Source: Thermocatellispora tengchongensis | GTDB taxonomy: Bacteria; Actinomycetota; Actinomycetes; Streptosporangiales; Streptosporangiaceae | Reading direction: 5' to 3' | Assembly: GCF_014202315.1 (NCBI RefSeq) | Contig: NZ_JACHGN010000013.1 | Span: 283,228 to 347,227, forward strand | Length of the DNA stretch: 64,000 nt | In this document: positions 42,733-51,497 of the stretch, in pieces | Layout: each line of letters starts with the position of its first letter | How positions within the stretch are numbered: position 1 is the stretch's first letter | The notes under the pieces: model-generated | Told to the model about the DNA's origin: nothing | The model's input: the letters and a program-made list of their open reading frames with translations, nothing else | Database searches by the model: none | Program-made: the position numbers and the translations under genes

Positions 42733-43916
42733 TCAGTCCACGGCCTGGTAGACCGTGACGACGCAGGCGGAGCCGATCCCCAGATTGTGCTGGAGCGCGG
42801 TCCTGGCGCCCTCGACCTGACGCCCGCCCGCCGTGCCGCGTAGCTGCCAGGTCAGCTCGGCACACTGGGCGAGGCCGGTGGCCCCGAGCGGGTGCCCCTT
42901 GGACAGCAGGCCCCCCGACGGGTTGGTGACCACCCGGCCGCCGTAGGTGTTCTCGCCGTCCATGATGAACTTCTCCGCCGTGCCGGCGGGGGTCAGGCCC
43001 AGCGCCTCGTAGGTGATCAGCTCGTTGGCGGTGAAGCAGTCGTGCAGCTCCACCACGGGGATGTCCTCGGGACCGATGCCCGCCCGCTCGTAGGCCATGG
43101 CCGCGGCCTCGGCGGTGATGTCGTACCCGACGACCTGGCGCATGTCGCCCTCGAAGCTCGACGGGCGGTCGGTGGTGAGGGCCTGACCGGCGACGCGCCG
43201 GTGGCCGGCAGGCCGCGCCGCCGCGCGTACTCGGCGCCGACGAGCACGACGGCCGCGGCCCCGCTGGTCGGCGGGCAGCACTGCAGCCGGGTCAGCGGGC
43301 CGTAGATGTGCGGCGAGGCCATGACCTCCTCAAGAGTGACCGGGTCGCGGAAGACGGCGTACGGGTTGTGCGCGGCATGCCGGCGCGCCTTGACCGAGAT
43401 CATGCCGAAGACCTCCGCCGAGATGCCGTACTCCTCCATGTACGCCCGGCCCGCCCCGCCGAAGAGCTGGGCGGCCAGGGGCACGCCCTCCTCGGTGCCG
43501 TACAGGTCGTCGTGGCGGTCCAGGTAGCGGGAGGCGGGGCCGAGCCGGTCGGGCCAGTGCTCGACGAGGGCGCCGCGCCGCATCTGCTCGAAGCCGAACG
43601 CGAGCGCCACGTCGGTCTCGCCGCCCGCGACGGTCTGGCGGGCCAGCCACAGCGCCGATGAGCCGCTGGCGCAGTTGTTGTTCACGTTGACGACAGGGAC
43701 CCCGGTCATGCCGACCTCGTAGAGCGCCGCCTGGCCGCAGGCCGAGTCGCCGTAGACGTACGAGGCGAAGGCGTGCCCGACATCGTCGAGCGCAAGCCCG
43801 GCGTCGGTCAAAGCGGCCCGGATCGCCTCGCGGGCCAGGTCCTCATAGCGCTTGCCGGCGCTCGGCGTGGCGAACGGAACCATCCCGACGCCGGCGACAC
43901 GCACGTCCGCACTCAC
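42733..43916 (-). pseudogene. thiolase / lipid-transfer-protein-like acyltransferase with one frame break
   Basis: The first part (SADVRVAGVGMVPFATPSAG, then VNVNNNCASGSSALWLARQT with the active-site Cys) matches SCP-x-type thiolases. After about 43196 one base is missing, and the homology continues in another frame: [40 protein letters not shown] and [20 protein letters not shown] (GHPxGATG). Together about 394 residues would be full length. GTG 43914-43916 has GAGGAGG six bases upstream. It probably cleaved or transferred 3-keto-acyl-CoA in the same pathway as the ligase. A sequencing indel is possible, because both parts are otherwise well conserved. Confidence 0.8.
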
Positions 43917-43939
43917 GTGGAACCTCCTCGAAGGGAAGA

Positions 43940-43955
43940 CAGTCAACTGTGACTC
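43940..43955. promoter_or_regulatory. operator copy 1, thiolase-ligase promoter
   Basis: CAGTCA-ACTG-TGACTC lies 24 bp before the thiolase start. It matches the inverted repeat CAGTCA-N4-TGACTG found at 44220 and 45075 with one mismatch in the last base. It sits at a promoter, consistent with repressor binding. Confidence 0.7.
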
Positions 43956-44072
43956 ACAGTAGAACCGGAGTGGATGGTGAGGCAATGGTTGGCGGCGGCA
44001 GGAGTAGCAGTCTTCGTTGACTGTCGTCGATCGACCATGCCGCACCGTTGGAGGTCGCACCGCGCCGATTCC

Positions 44073-44219
44073 CCTCGGTCATCGGACCTCGGGGCCCCCG
44101 GCGACCGTGATCGTCGAGCGCGGCAGGTCCGGTTGTCCGCCAAGGCCACCGGCCAGCCCCATCCGGTGTACCTGGATCTGGACGCCGCCCGCGCGAGCGG
44201 CCACCCCGACCTGCTGTGA
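44073..44219 (+). pseudogene. fragment of a MaoC-like / FAS1-type dehydratase
   Basis: PATVIVERG in one frame and LSAKATGQPHPVYLDLDAAR followed by ASGHPDL in the next match the N-terminal hot-dog domain of acyl-CoA dehydratases (usual form VERGKI-x-x-FA-x-ATG-x-x-x-PVY). It ends at a stop at 44217-44219, abutting operator copy 2. It is a remnant of a hydratase gene of the same pathway. Confidence 0.5.
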
Positions 44220-44235
44220 CAGTCAGATCTGACTG
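44220..44235. promoter_or_regulatory. operator copy 2, enoyl-CoA hydratase promoter
   Basis: CAGTCAGATCTGACTG is a perfect 16-bp palindrome 20 bp before the hydratase ATG (44256). It is a copy of the CAGTCA-N4-TGACTG site shared by three promoters in this region. Confidence 0.8.
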
Positions 44236-44255
44236 ACGGCTGTTACGCTGGAGCC

Positions 44256-45020
44256 ATGAACCAGCCGGCAGTGGACGGCCTGCGGGTCGAGCGCCGCGAC
44301 GCCGGGATGTGGGTGGTCCTCGACCGCCCGCATCGCCGCAACGCGCTGACGCTCGATCTCGCCGGCGCGTTGATCGACGCCCTCTCCGACCCGCCGGACG
44401 ACGTCAGGGCGGTGGTGCTCACCGGGACGGGGCCGGCGTTCTGCTCCGGCGGCGACCGCGCCGACCTCGTCGCGGTCGCCGCCCAGGGGCCGATCGCGGT
44501 CACGGACGTCGTGTACGCCCGCTTCCAGGGGCTCGTCAGGGCGATCGCGGCCGCGGAGGTGCCCGTGATCGCGGCCGTGAACGGCCCGGCCCTCGGCGCC
44601 GGATTCGACCTGGCCCTCGCCTGCGACCTGCGCGTCGCCGCCACAGAGGCCACCTTCGACTGCTCGTGGGTCAAGGTGGGCCTCGTCCCCGGGATGGGCG
44701 GCGCGCACATGCTCACCCGTACGGTCGGCGCGACCCGCGCCGCCGAGCTCGTCCTGCTCGGCCGGCCGATCGGCGCGCGGGAGGCCCTGGAATGGGGGCT
44801 CGTCAACGCCGTCGTCCCGGCGGACGATCTCATCGAGCACGTCTCCGCCATGGTCGCCACGCTGGCGAGCCGGTCGCGGCCCGCCCTCGCCCGAGCCAAG
44901 GCGGCGCTGCGCCGCGCCCGGGACGCCGGGATGGCCGAGGAGTTCGCGACGCTCGGCGCCGTGCAGAGCTCGCTGGCCGCCGCGCTGGACCTGGAGCGGT
45001 GGGCCAAGGTCAGGCCCTGA
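44256..45020 (+). CDS. enoyl-CoA hydratase/isomerase family protein
   Basis: This is a 254-residue crotonase-fold enzyme with VVLDRPHRRNALTLDLAGAL, the oxyanion-hole segments TGTGPAFCSGGDRADL and VNGPALGAGFDLALACDLRV, and the catalytic-region block VKVGLVPGMGGAHMLTRTVG. The second catalytic acid of hydratases (E in the PExxLG-type loop) is replaced here by GLVPGMG, so isomerase or another crotonase reaction is possible. It is preceded by operator copy 2. It probably acts in the same acyl-CoA degradation as the ligase and thiolase. Confidence 0.85.
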   Translation: MNQPAVDGLRVERRDAGMWVVLDRPHRRNALTLDLAGALIDALSDPPDDVRAVVLTGTGPAFCSGGDRADLVAVAAQGPIAVTDVVYARFQGLVRAIAAAEVPVIAAVNGPALGAGFDLALACDLRVAATEATFDCSWVKVGLVPGMGGAHMLTRTVGATRAAELVLLGRPIGAREALEWGLVNAVVPADDLIEHVSAMVATLASRSRPALARAKAALRRARDAGMAEEFATLGAVQSSLAAALDLERWAKVRP

Positions 45021-45074
45021 TTGAATCCGCCCGCGGTTACGGGCTTGTTACGGCTGCCCTCGGCGCGTATCGTG

Positions 45075-45090
45075 CAGTCAACTTTGACTG
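45075..45090. promoter_or_regulatory. operator copy 3, ABC importer promoter
   Basis: CAGTCA-ACTT-TGACTG lies 45 bp before the GTG of the substrate-binding lipoprotein gene. It is a perfect 6+6 match to copy 2. It links import to the acyl-CoA enzymes. Confidence 0.8.
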
Positions 45091-45135
45091 TCCTCTCCCG
45101 CTCCATGCATCCCCTCGAACCACTTGAGGAGAACC

Positions 45136-46365
45136 GTGACAGCTCACCGTCCGCACAAGACATTCACGGCGGTCACCGCGGCGACGTTCCTCGTCGCGTC
45201 GGCCGCCACCGGCTGCGGGGCGCAGGGGGGCGCCTCCGGCGACGAGATAGTCCTCGGGGCGCTCGGCCCCTACACCGGAACCTTCTCCAGCACCTACGGC
45301 GCGGTTCCCAGCGTGCTCGACGCCTGGGTGGAGACCGTGAACGGCGCCGGGGGCATCGGTGGTAAGCGGGTCAGGATCGTCACCAAGGACATCGGCGCGT
45401 CCCCGGGGGCGGCGCCGACCGCGGTTCGCGAGCTCATCGAGCGGGATCACGTCATCGCCATCGTCGCCAACCAGGATCCCGGCGTCAGCGCCTGGGCCCC
45501 GTACGCGGCGAGCAAGGGCGTCCCCGTGCTGAGCGCGGTCACCGAGACCGACTCCTATCTCAACCCCGGCAACTTCAACGCCCAGGGCTCGGCCTTCGCC
45601 GTCGCGTACGGGCTGGGCGAGCAGGCCAAGGCGCTCGGCGGCACGCTCGGCGTCGTCTACTGCGCCGAGCAGCCGAGCTGCGCCCAGCAGGCTCAGCTCA
45701 TGCAACTGTTCGTCAAGGCCCAGGGCGTCGAAGTGCCCGTGGCGACCAAGGTGCCGGCGAGCACCGCCGACTTCACCGCGTACTGCCAGCAGATGAAGGA
45801 CGCGGGCGTGCGGACGGTGTTCAACTCGCTGTCCAACGAGCTCGCCGAGCGCATGAACGACTCCTGCGCCCAGCAGGGCCTGACGGCCAAGCAGATCATC
45901 AGCGGCGCCCTGACGAACCTGACCTGGAAGACCGATCCGGTCTACGACGGCAGCGTGGTGCTCGACCCGGTCGCCCCCTTCTTCGCGACCGGCGTGCCCG
46001 GGGTCAAGAAGTACCGGGACGCCCTGAGCAAGTACGCCCCCTCCATGATCGGCACCGAGCAGGACAACTCCGTCGCGCTGCGGGCGTGGGCCTCCATGCA
46101 GGTCTTCGGCACCGCCGCCGCGACGGTCGAGGGGCCCGTGACCTCCGCGTCGCTGCGGGACGCCATATACGGCCTGAAGGGGCAGACCCTCGACGGGATC
46201 GTCCCGCCGATCGCCTTCGAGAAGGGGAAGGCGACCTTCTCGAGGTGCTACTTCCGGTGGTCGCCCTATGGCGAGTTCAAGGCCCTGGACGACGGCAAGC
46301 CCGTCTGCGTCGATCCCGCGAAGCTCGACCCGCTGGTCGAGCCGGTCCTCGCGTCGCTGCGCTGA
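45136..46365 (+). CDS. branched-chain-type ABC importer substrate-binding lipoprotein
   Basis: This is a 409-residue lipoprotein. The signal has the lipobox AATG-C at about residue 25-29 (FLVASAATGCGAQGG). The Peripla_BP_6 fold follows (EIVLGALGPYTGTFSSTYGA, VRELIERDHVIAIVANQDPG, KALGGTLGVVYCAEQ). GTG 45136 follows GAGGAGAAC. It binds the substrate outside the membrane and delivers it to the permease coded by the next gene, only 6 bp away. The regulon context suggests an organic acid or aromatic acid in preference to an amino acid. Confidence 0.85.
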   Translation: MTAHRPHKTFTAVTAATFLVASAATGCGAQGGASGDEIVLGALGPYTGTFSSTYGAVPSVLDAWVETVNGAGGIGGKRVRIVTKDIGASPGAAPTAVRELIERDHVIAIVANQDPGVSAWAPYAASKGVPVLSAVTETDSYLNPGNFNAQGSAFAVAYGLGEQAKALGGTLGVVYCAEQPSCAQQAQLMQLFVKAQGVEVPVATKVPASTADFTAYCQQMKDAGVRTVFNSLSNELAERMNDSCAQQGLTAKQIISGALTNLTWKTDPVYDGSVVLDPVAPFFATGVPGVKKYRDALSKYAPSMIGTEQDNSVALRAWASMQVFGTAAATVEGPVTSASLRDAIYGLKGQTLDGIVPPIAFEKGKATFSRCYFRWSPYGEFKALDDGKPVCVDPAKLDPLVEPVLASLR

Positions 46366-46371
46366 CCCGCG

Positions 46372-49074
46372 ATGACGACCTTCGTGTTCGCCGGCCTGAC
46401 GACCGGCTCCATCTTCGCCATTGCGGCGATGGGCCTGGTCCTCACCTACAAGACCTCCGGCGTGTTCAACTTCGCGCACGGCGCGCTCGCCAGCGTCTCG
46501 GCGTTCCTGTTCTACTTCCTGCACGTCCAGCAGGGCCTTCCCTGGCCTGTCGCGGCGGCGCTGTGCGTCCTCGGCGCCGGCCCGGCACTGGCCCTGGTGC
46601 TGGAGTGGCTGGCGCGCCACATGCAGTCGCGGCCCCTGCCCGTCAAGGTCCTGGGGACCATCGGGCTGCTGCTGGCGATCCAGGGCGCGATCGACCTGAT
46701 CTACCAGCCCGGCATCCAGCGCTCGGTCCCGCAGTTCCTGCCGGTGGAGCCGATATCGATCCTCGGCACGCCGGTGGCCGGCTACCGGGTGATCATCGTC
46801 GCGCTCGCCCTCACGGCCGCCGTCGCCCTGACCCTCCTGCTGCGGTTCGCCCGGATCGGGGCTGAGATGCGGGCGGTCGTCGAGGACCCGGAACTGCTGG
46901 ACACCTTCGGTACCGGCCCGGCCCGGGTACGCCGCGTCGCCTGGCTGCTCGGCTCGTGCGGCGCCGCGGTCTCCGGCGTGTTGCTGGTGCCGCTGCTGCC
47001 GCTGGACTCCACGACGTTCACCCTGCTGATCGTCACCACCTTCGGCGCGGCGGCGTTCGGCGCGTTCACCAACCTGCCCCTCGTCTATGCCGGCGGCCTG
47101 GTCATCGGCGTCGGGCAGGCACTGCTGCAGAAGGAGTTCCTCAACGCGACCAGCCTGGCGGGCGGCCTCGCGCCCGCGCTGCCGTTCCTCGTGCTGTTCC
47201 TGCTTCTGCTCCTCGCGCCCCGGCTGCGTACGCCCGGAGACGGGAGGCTCGTGGCCCGTGCCGCGGCCGGCTCCTGGACGCCTCCGTGGACCGTGCGCGC
47301 CGGCGGGCTCGCCGCGCTGTTCGCGGTGCTCCTGCTCGCCCCCTTCTTCGCCGGTGCACAGATCACGGCCTGGACCCAGCTCGTGGCGTACACGATCCTG
47401 TTCCTGTCGCTTGGCCTGCTCGTCCGGCTGTCCGGCCAGGTGTCGCTGTGCCACGTGAGCTTCATGGCCATCGGCGCCGCCGCCTTCGCCCACGGCATGT
47501 CCGACCTCCACCTGCCATGGCTGCCCGCCCTCGCCTTCGCCGGGCTCGTGGCCGCGCCGGTGGGCGCCCTGCTGGCCGTGCCCGCGATCCGGTTCTCCGG
47601 GCTGCACCTGGCCCTGGCCACCTTCGGCTTCGGCATGCTGCTCCAGCAGATGTTCTACGGCCAGCCCTACATGTTCGGCCCGCTCGGCTTCGGCCTGACC
47701 ATGCCGCGTCCCGAGGTCGGCCCGCTGGCCGGCGACACCGGCTACTTCTACGTCGTCCTCGCCTTCGCGGTGCTCGCCGCGCTGGTCGTCGTGGTCGTCG
47801 AGCGTGGCAGGCTCGGCCGCCTGCTGCGCGCGATGAACGACAGCCCGGCGGGCCTGATCGCGTCCGGCGCGTCGATCAACGTCACCAAGGTGCTGGTGTT
47901 CTGCCTCTCGGCGTCGATGGCGGCGGTCGCGGGCGCGCTGGCGGGGTCGGCCGTCGGCTACGTCGGACCGGAGTCCTACCAGCCGATCGTGTCGCTGCAA
48001 CTGTTCGCGCTCACGATGATCGCCGTCGGTGGCCTGCCCTGGTACGCGGTGGTGGCCGCGGCGGGACAGGTCCTGATCCCGGCGTACGTGTCCGGCGCGG
48101 CGACCGTGACCAGCGCGCTCACCCTCGTCTTCGGCCTGGTGGCCCTGCACGCGGCGATCCAGCCGGCGCCGCCGTCCCTGCCGGCCGCGGTCCGGCGCCT
48201 GCTGGACCGGCTCGCGGCGCCGGCGCCCCGCCGTCCCCCCGAACCCCCGGAGCAGGAGGGCCCCGGGGATCCGGCGGAGGCGCCGGCGGCCGGCGGACGC
48301 GGCCTGTCGCTCGGCGTACGCGGCCTCACCGTGCGCTTCGGCGGTCTGGTGGCCGTCGACGGCGTCTCGCTGAGCGTCCCACCGGGCCGGATCACCGGGC
48401 TCATCGGCCCGAACGGCGCGGGCAAGACCACCGTGTTCAACGCCTGCTCCGGCTACGTCCGCCCCGCGACGGGCTCGGTCGTGCTGGGCGGGCGGCGCGT
48501 CGACCGGCTCGGCACTGCCGCTCGGGCGCGGCGCGGCCTCGGCCGTACCTTCCAGCGTGTGGAACTGTTCGACACCCTGTCCGTACGGGAGAACGTCGCG
48601 CTCGGCCGCGAAGGACGCCACGCCGGCCGTAACCCCGTCACCCACATGGTGGTACCGCGCGCCCAGCGGGCGGAGATCGACCGCCGGACGCGCGCGGCGC
48701 TCGACCTGTGCGGACTGACCGGCATCGCCGACCGGCGCGTGGCGACGCTGTCCACCGGGCAGCGCCGGCTGGTCGAACTGGCCCGGTGCGTGGCGGGCGG
48801 CTTCGAACTGCTCCTGCTGGACGAGCCGTCCTCCGGGCTCGACCGCGCCGAGACCGAGTCCTTCGGCGACATCCTCACCACCGTCGTACGGCAGGGCGGC
48901 CTCGGCATCCTGCTCATCGAGCACGACTTCGCGCTGATCAACCGGCTCTGCGACCACGTCTACGTGCTCGACTTCGGCAAGCTCATCTTCGAGGGCACGG
49001 CGCGGGAGGCCGGCGCCTCGGCCGCCGTCCGCGACGCCTACCTCGGCCAGGACCCGGACCAGGTGCTGACATGA
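46372..49074 (+). CDS. fused LivH-LivM-LivG ABC importer (two permeases and ATPase)
   Basis: This is a 900-residue polypeptide. Residues 1 to about 285 form a LivH-type permease (GLTTGSIFAIAAMGLVLTYK, ...SGVFNFAHGALAS). About 310-600 form a LivM-type permease (GLLVRLSGQVSLCHVSFMAI). A Pro/Ala-rich linker spans about 600-640. About 645-900 form a LivG-type ATPase with Walker A GPNGAGKTT from residue 679, signature LSTGQRRLVELAR, Walker B ELLLLDEPSSGLD and switch His in LLIEHDF. LSTGQ departs slightly from LSGGQ. The last 4 bases overlap livF. Two-component LivM-LivG fusions exist; all three in one chain is uncommon. Confidence 0.85.
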   Translation: MTTFVFAGLTTGSIFAIAAMGLVLTYKTSGVFNFAHGALASVSAFLFYFLHVQQGLPWPVAAALCVLGAGPALALVLEWLARHMQSRPLPVKVLGTIGLLLAIQGAIDLIYQPGIQRSVPQFLPVEPISILGTPVAGYRVIIVALALTAAVALTLLLRFARIGAEMRAVVEDPELLDTFGTGPARVRRVAWLLGSCGAAVSGVLLVPLLPLDSTTFTLLIVTTFGAAAFGAFTNLPLVYAGGLVIGVGQALLQKEFLNATSLAGGLAPALPFLVLFLLLLLAPRLRTPGDGRLVARAAAGSWTPPWTVRAGGLAALFAVLLLAPFFAGAQITAWTQLVAYTILFLSLGLLVRLSGQVSLCHVSFMAIGAAAFAHGMSDLHLPWLPALAFAGLVAAPVGALLAVPAIRFSGLHLALATFGFGMLLQQMFYGQPYMFGPLGFGLTMPRPEVGPLAGDTGYFYVVLAFAVLAALVVVVVERGRLGRLLRAMNDSPAGLIASGASINVTKVLVFCLSASMAAVAGALAGSAVGYVGPESYQPIVSLQLFALTMIAVGGLPWYAVVAAAGQVLIPAYVSGAATVTSALTLVFGLVALHAAIQPAPPSLPAAVRRLLDRLAAPAPRRPPEPPEQEGPGDPAEAPAAGGRGLSLGVRGLTVRFGGLVAVDGVSLSVPPGRITGLIGPNGAGKTTVFNACSGYVRPATGSVVLGGRRVDRLGTAARARRGLGRTFQRVELFDTLSVRENVALGREGRHAGRNPVTHMVVPRAQRAEIDRRTRAALDLCGLTGIADRRVATLSTGQRRLVELARCVAGGFELLLLDEPSSGLDRAETESFGDILTTVVRQGGLGILLIEHDFALINRLCDHVYVLDFGKLIFEGTAREAGASAAVRDAYLGQDPDQVLT

Positions 49075-49775
49075 CCATCCTCGCTCTGGACGGCGTCACC
49101 GCCGGCTACGGGACGACCACGGTGTTGCGGGACGTGTCGCTGAGCGTCGGCACCGGGCAGATCGTCGCCGTGCTGGGCGCGAACGGCGCCGGGAAGTCCA
49201 CGCTGCTGCGGACCGCGGCCGGGACGGTCGTGCCGTCGGCCGGACGCGTCCGCCTGGACGGCGCCGATGCCACGCGGCACCCGCCGTACCGCCGGGCGCG
49301 GCGCGGCCTGTGCCTGATCCCCGAGGGCCGTGGCATATTCCGCGGCCTCACCGTCGAGGAGAACCTGCGACTGCAGATCCCCCGCGGCGCGAGCCTGGGC
49401 GAGGCCGTCGAACGCGCCGTCGCGGTGTTCCCCGCGCTGCGGGAACGGCTGAAGACCACCGCCGGCACCCTGTCCGGCGGGCAGCAGCAGATGGTCGCGC
49501 TCGCCCGCGCCTGCGTCACCGACCCGAAGGTCCTGCTCATCGACGAGGTCTCGATGGGCCTCGCGCCGATCGTGGTGGATGAGATCTTCGCCGCGTTGCG
49601 CGGCATCGCCGCGACCGGGGTCGCGATGGTGCTCGTCGAGCAGTACGTGGGCCGGGCGCTGGAGTTCGCGGACACGGCGGTCCTGCTGCGCAAGGGACGC
49701 GTGTCGTACGAGGGGCCGTCCGCGGAACTGGACGAACGGGTCGTGCTCCGTGACTATCTGGGAGTCGGGGAATGA
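49071..49775 (+). CDS. LivF-type ABC importer ATPase
   Basis: This is a 234-residue ATPase with Walker A GANGAGKST, the Q-loop region CLIPEGRGIFRGLTVEENLR (typical LivF EGR-x-IF), signature LSGGQQQMVALARAC, Walker B VLLIDEVSMGLAP and switch MVLVEQYVG. ATG 49071 overlaps the preceding stop. It completes the importer as the second nucleotide-binding subunit. GTP/ATP use and Mg binding follow the family rule. Confidence 0.88.
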   Translation: MTILALDGVTAGYGTTTVLRDVSLSVGTGQIVAVLGANGAGKSTLLRTAAGTVVPSAGRVRLDGADATRHPPYRRARRGLCLIPEGRGIFRGLTVEENLRLQIPRGASLGEAVERAVAVFPALRERLKTTAGTLSGGQQQMVALARACVTDPKVLLIDEVSMGLAPIVVDEIFAALRGIAATGVAMVLVEQYVGRALEFADTAVLLRKGRVSYEGPSAELDERVVLRDYLGVGE

Positions 49776-50219
49776 GCACCGGCCGGTCACGCTCGCGGCC
49801 ACGGCGATGCCGGCCTGCCCGCGTACGGCCGGTGGGGCCCGCACGCGGGCCGCGGTCTCGCGCAGCCAGATGTGGGCGGCGTCGTGGGTGTGCACCGGGT
49901 GCCACCACATGGCCTCCTGGAGGGAGACCTTCTGGTACTGCACGACCAGGTCGGCCTCGGCGGCCTCGGCGGCGGGGCCTCCGGTGCCGGGGTCGCGGTC
50001 CCGGGGCGGTGACGTTGACCGCGCGGGCCTGGGCGAGTGATCGAGTTGGTCGATGCCGTGGCGGGGCGCGGCGACAGAGCCTGAGCAGGTGGCTATCCGC
50101 GGGCAACATCAGGGGGCGGCCGAGGAGCCTGGGGGTGTGGTGCTGGTAGAGCCTCAGGATGAGATCGGTGAGCAACCATCTACTGCGGCGTTGCCTGCCA
50201 GGCGGTGACGCTCATTCCG
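49776..50219 (-). pseudogene. degraded fragment, possibly of a LysR-type regulator
   Basis: In one minus-strand frame, DLVVQYQKVSLQEAMWWHPV then HTHDAAHIWLRETAARV resembles the C-terminal end of LysR substrate-binding domains. In another frame, MLTDLILRLYQHHTPRLLGR may be part of the same gene. There is no complete start-to-stop frame and no HTH. The region is otherwise empty. Confidence 0.35.
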
Positions 50220-50834
50220 TCAGGAGTTCCCGGTGAGCGGGCGGGCTCCTCGGAGGAACTGTTGGGCGGCGGTTTCGACGAGGTCGTCGAGGAGTTCCGG
50301 TTTGACGATGCTGCCGTTGATGATCGAGGCGATGCCCTGGAGGGTCGCGAACAGGACGATGCCGATCCGTTCTGGGGCACCTGGTTCGAGGGCGCCCTGT
50401 GCCTGTCCCTGCGCGATCAAGTCGTTCATCAGCCCGAACGGCGCCTCGGCCGCCTTGCCGATCCGTGTCGCGCCCGGCCGGTGCTTGCTGGTGTACATCA
50501 GATCGAGCAGCGCCGCGTTCTCGGTGGCGAAACGCAGGTAGGCCGTCATGGCGGCCCGTACGCGTGCCGGAAAGTCCGCCTCCGCGGCGGCCAGTGCGGC
50601 GCGCAGCGCCGTGTCCAGCCGGGCGAACCCGGCTTCGGCGAGCGCGTCGAGCAGCGCCTGACGATCCGCGAAATGCCGGCGCGGTGCGGCGTGGCTGACG
50701 CCGAGCTCTCGCGCCAGATCGCGCAGTGACAGCTCGTCCGCACCGCGTCCCCGCAGGTGGCGCTCGGCCGCTTCGAGCAGCGCGGCGCGGAGTTTCCCGT
50801 GGTGGTAGGGCCGCTCGTCGGTCGCAGATGGCAC
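50220..50834 (-). CDS. TetR-family regulator
   Basis: This 204-residue regulator starts at GTG 50832-50834 (PSATDERPYHHGKLRAALLE). The HTH is LSLRDLARELGVSHAAPRRH with a FADRQALL helix, and the C-terminal is WHG-like (YLRFATENAALLDLMYTSKH). The longer ATG at 50870 lies inside the operator and is disfavoured. It is divergent from a broken SDR gene and is the likely repressor of the promoter at 50861-50889. Confidence 0.82.
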   Translation of the reverse strand: MPSATDERPYHHGKLRAALLEAAERHLRGRGADELSLRDLARELGVSHAAPRRHFADRQALLDALAEAGFARLDTALRAALAAAEADFPARVRAAMTAYLRFATENAALLDLMYTSKHRPGATRIGKAAEAPFGLMNDLIAQGQAQGALEPGAPERIGIVLFATLQGIASIINGSIVKPELLDDLVETAAQQFLRGARPLTGNS

Positions 50835-50860
50835 TGTCCCACGATAGCGGAAGGTATTCG

Positions 50861-50891
50861 TTGACAACATTGTTTCCAGTGACTACAATGT
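50861..50891 (+). promoter_or_regulatory. consensus promoter overlapped by TetR boxes
   Basis: TTGACA (50861-50866), 17 bases, TACAAT (50884-50889) is a near-perfect housekeeping promoter. ACATTGT (50867-50873) and ACAATGT (50885-50891) form an inverted repeat over it, and a third ACAACATT half-site lies at about 50899-50907. Binding would block the polymerase. Confidence 0.75.
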
Positions 50892-50928
50892 AGCTCATGA
50901 CAACATTCGGGTCTTCGGCATTCCCGCT

Positions 50929-51260
50929 ATGACAGAAGGTCGCGCCGTCGTCACCGGTGCGAACAAAGCGGGATCGGCCGCGCCGCTGCGTGTGCCCTCG
51001 CCGCCAAGGGCGCACGCGTCGTGCCGGCCGTGCGCAACCCCGAGAAGGGTCACGCGCCGCCGTCCCAATGACCGGTCACCGCAAGGTCCGGCGGCTCGGG
51101 ATCGAGTCGTCACCATCTCGTCCAACGGCACGGGCTGCGCCACCAGAGCGCCGCACTGGAGTGGGCCGCATGAAGACCCACAACATCCGGCGCGACCACT
51201 GCCGCGCCGGCCACACCCTGGGCGTCACCGCATCCGGCATCGCCTTCCTGCACAACCTCG
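50929..51260 (+). pseudogene. short-chain dehydrogenase, frameshifted and deleted
   Basis: ATG 50929 reads TEGRAVVTGANK. The glycine motif continues one frame over as GIGRAAACALAAKGARVVPA and VRNPEKGHA. A jump follows to RVVTISSNG, the strand before the catalytic Ser, and the rest (YxxxK) is absent. About 80 residues are deleted and at least two shifts occur. The strong promoter upstream is intact, so transcription without product is likely. Confidence 0.65.
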
Positions 51261-51263
51261 CCG

Positions 51264-51455
51264 TCACCGGCTGATCACCCGCTGGCGACAAACCACGAGA
51301 TCAGTTACGAGACCGGCATAAATCCCGAATTCCAACGGATTATCGCTCAACTCCTTGCGCAGCTCCGGCCACAACCCCGCCGATCGAGCTGCGTCTACCG
51401 CCCGGGCGAAGAGCGCTGACGCCCTCTCCGGGTTGTCGCTGGTGGTCGTGTTCAT
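51264..51455 (-). CDS. small hypothetical protein
   Basis: This is a 63-residue frame, TSDNPERASALFARAVDAAR then SAGLWPELRKELSDNPLEFG. It is amphipathic helical, with no recognised domain. It is divergent from the secreted hydrolase at 51498 across 42 bp. The start ATG 51453-51455 has only a weak ribosome site, so it may be a fragment or a shadow. Confidence 0.35.
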   Translation of the reverse strand: MNTTTSDNPERASALFARAVDAARSAGLWPELRKELSDNPLEFGIYAGLVTDLVVCRQRVISR

Positions 51456-51497
51456 CCCGCGTGGGACCGTGCCCGCGCTCCGCCGAAAGGAACGATC

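Noticed and set aside
45037..48957. 1306-residue minus-strand frame opposite the ABC importer
   Set aside because: Gln/Gly/Arg/Glu low-complexity translation with no domain; the plus strand codes a clear binding protein and importer.
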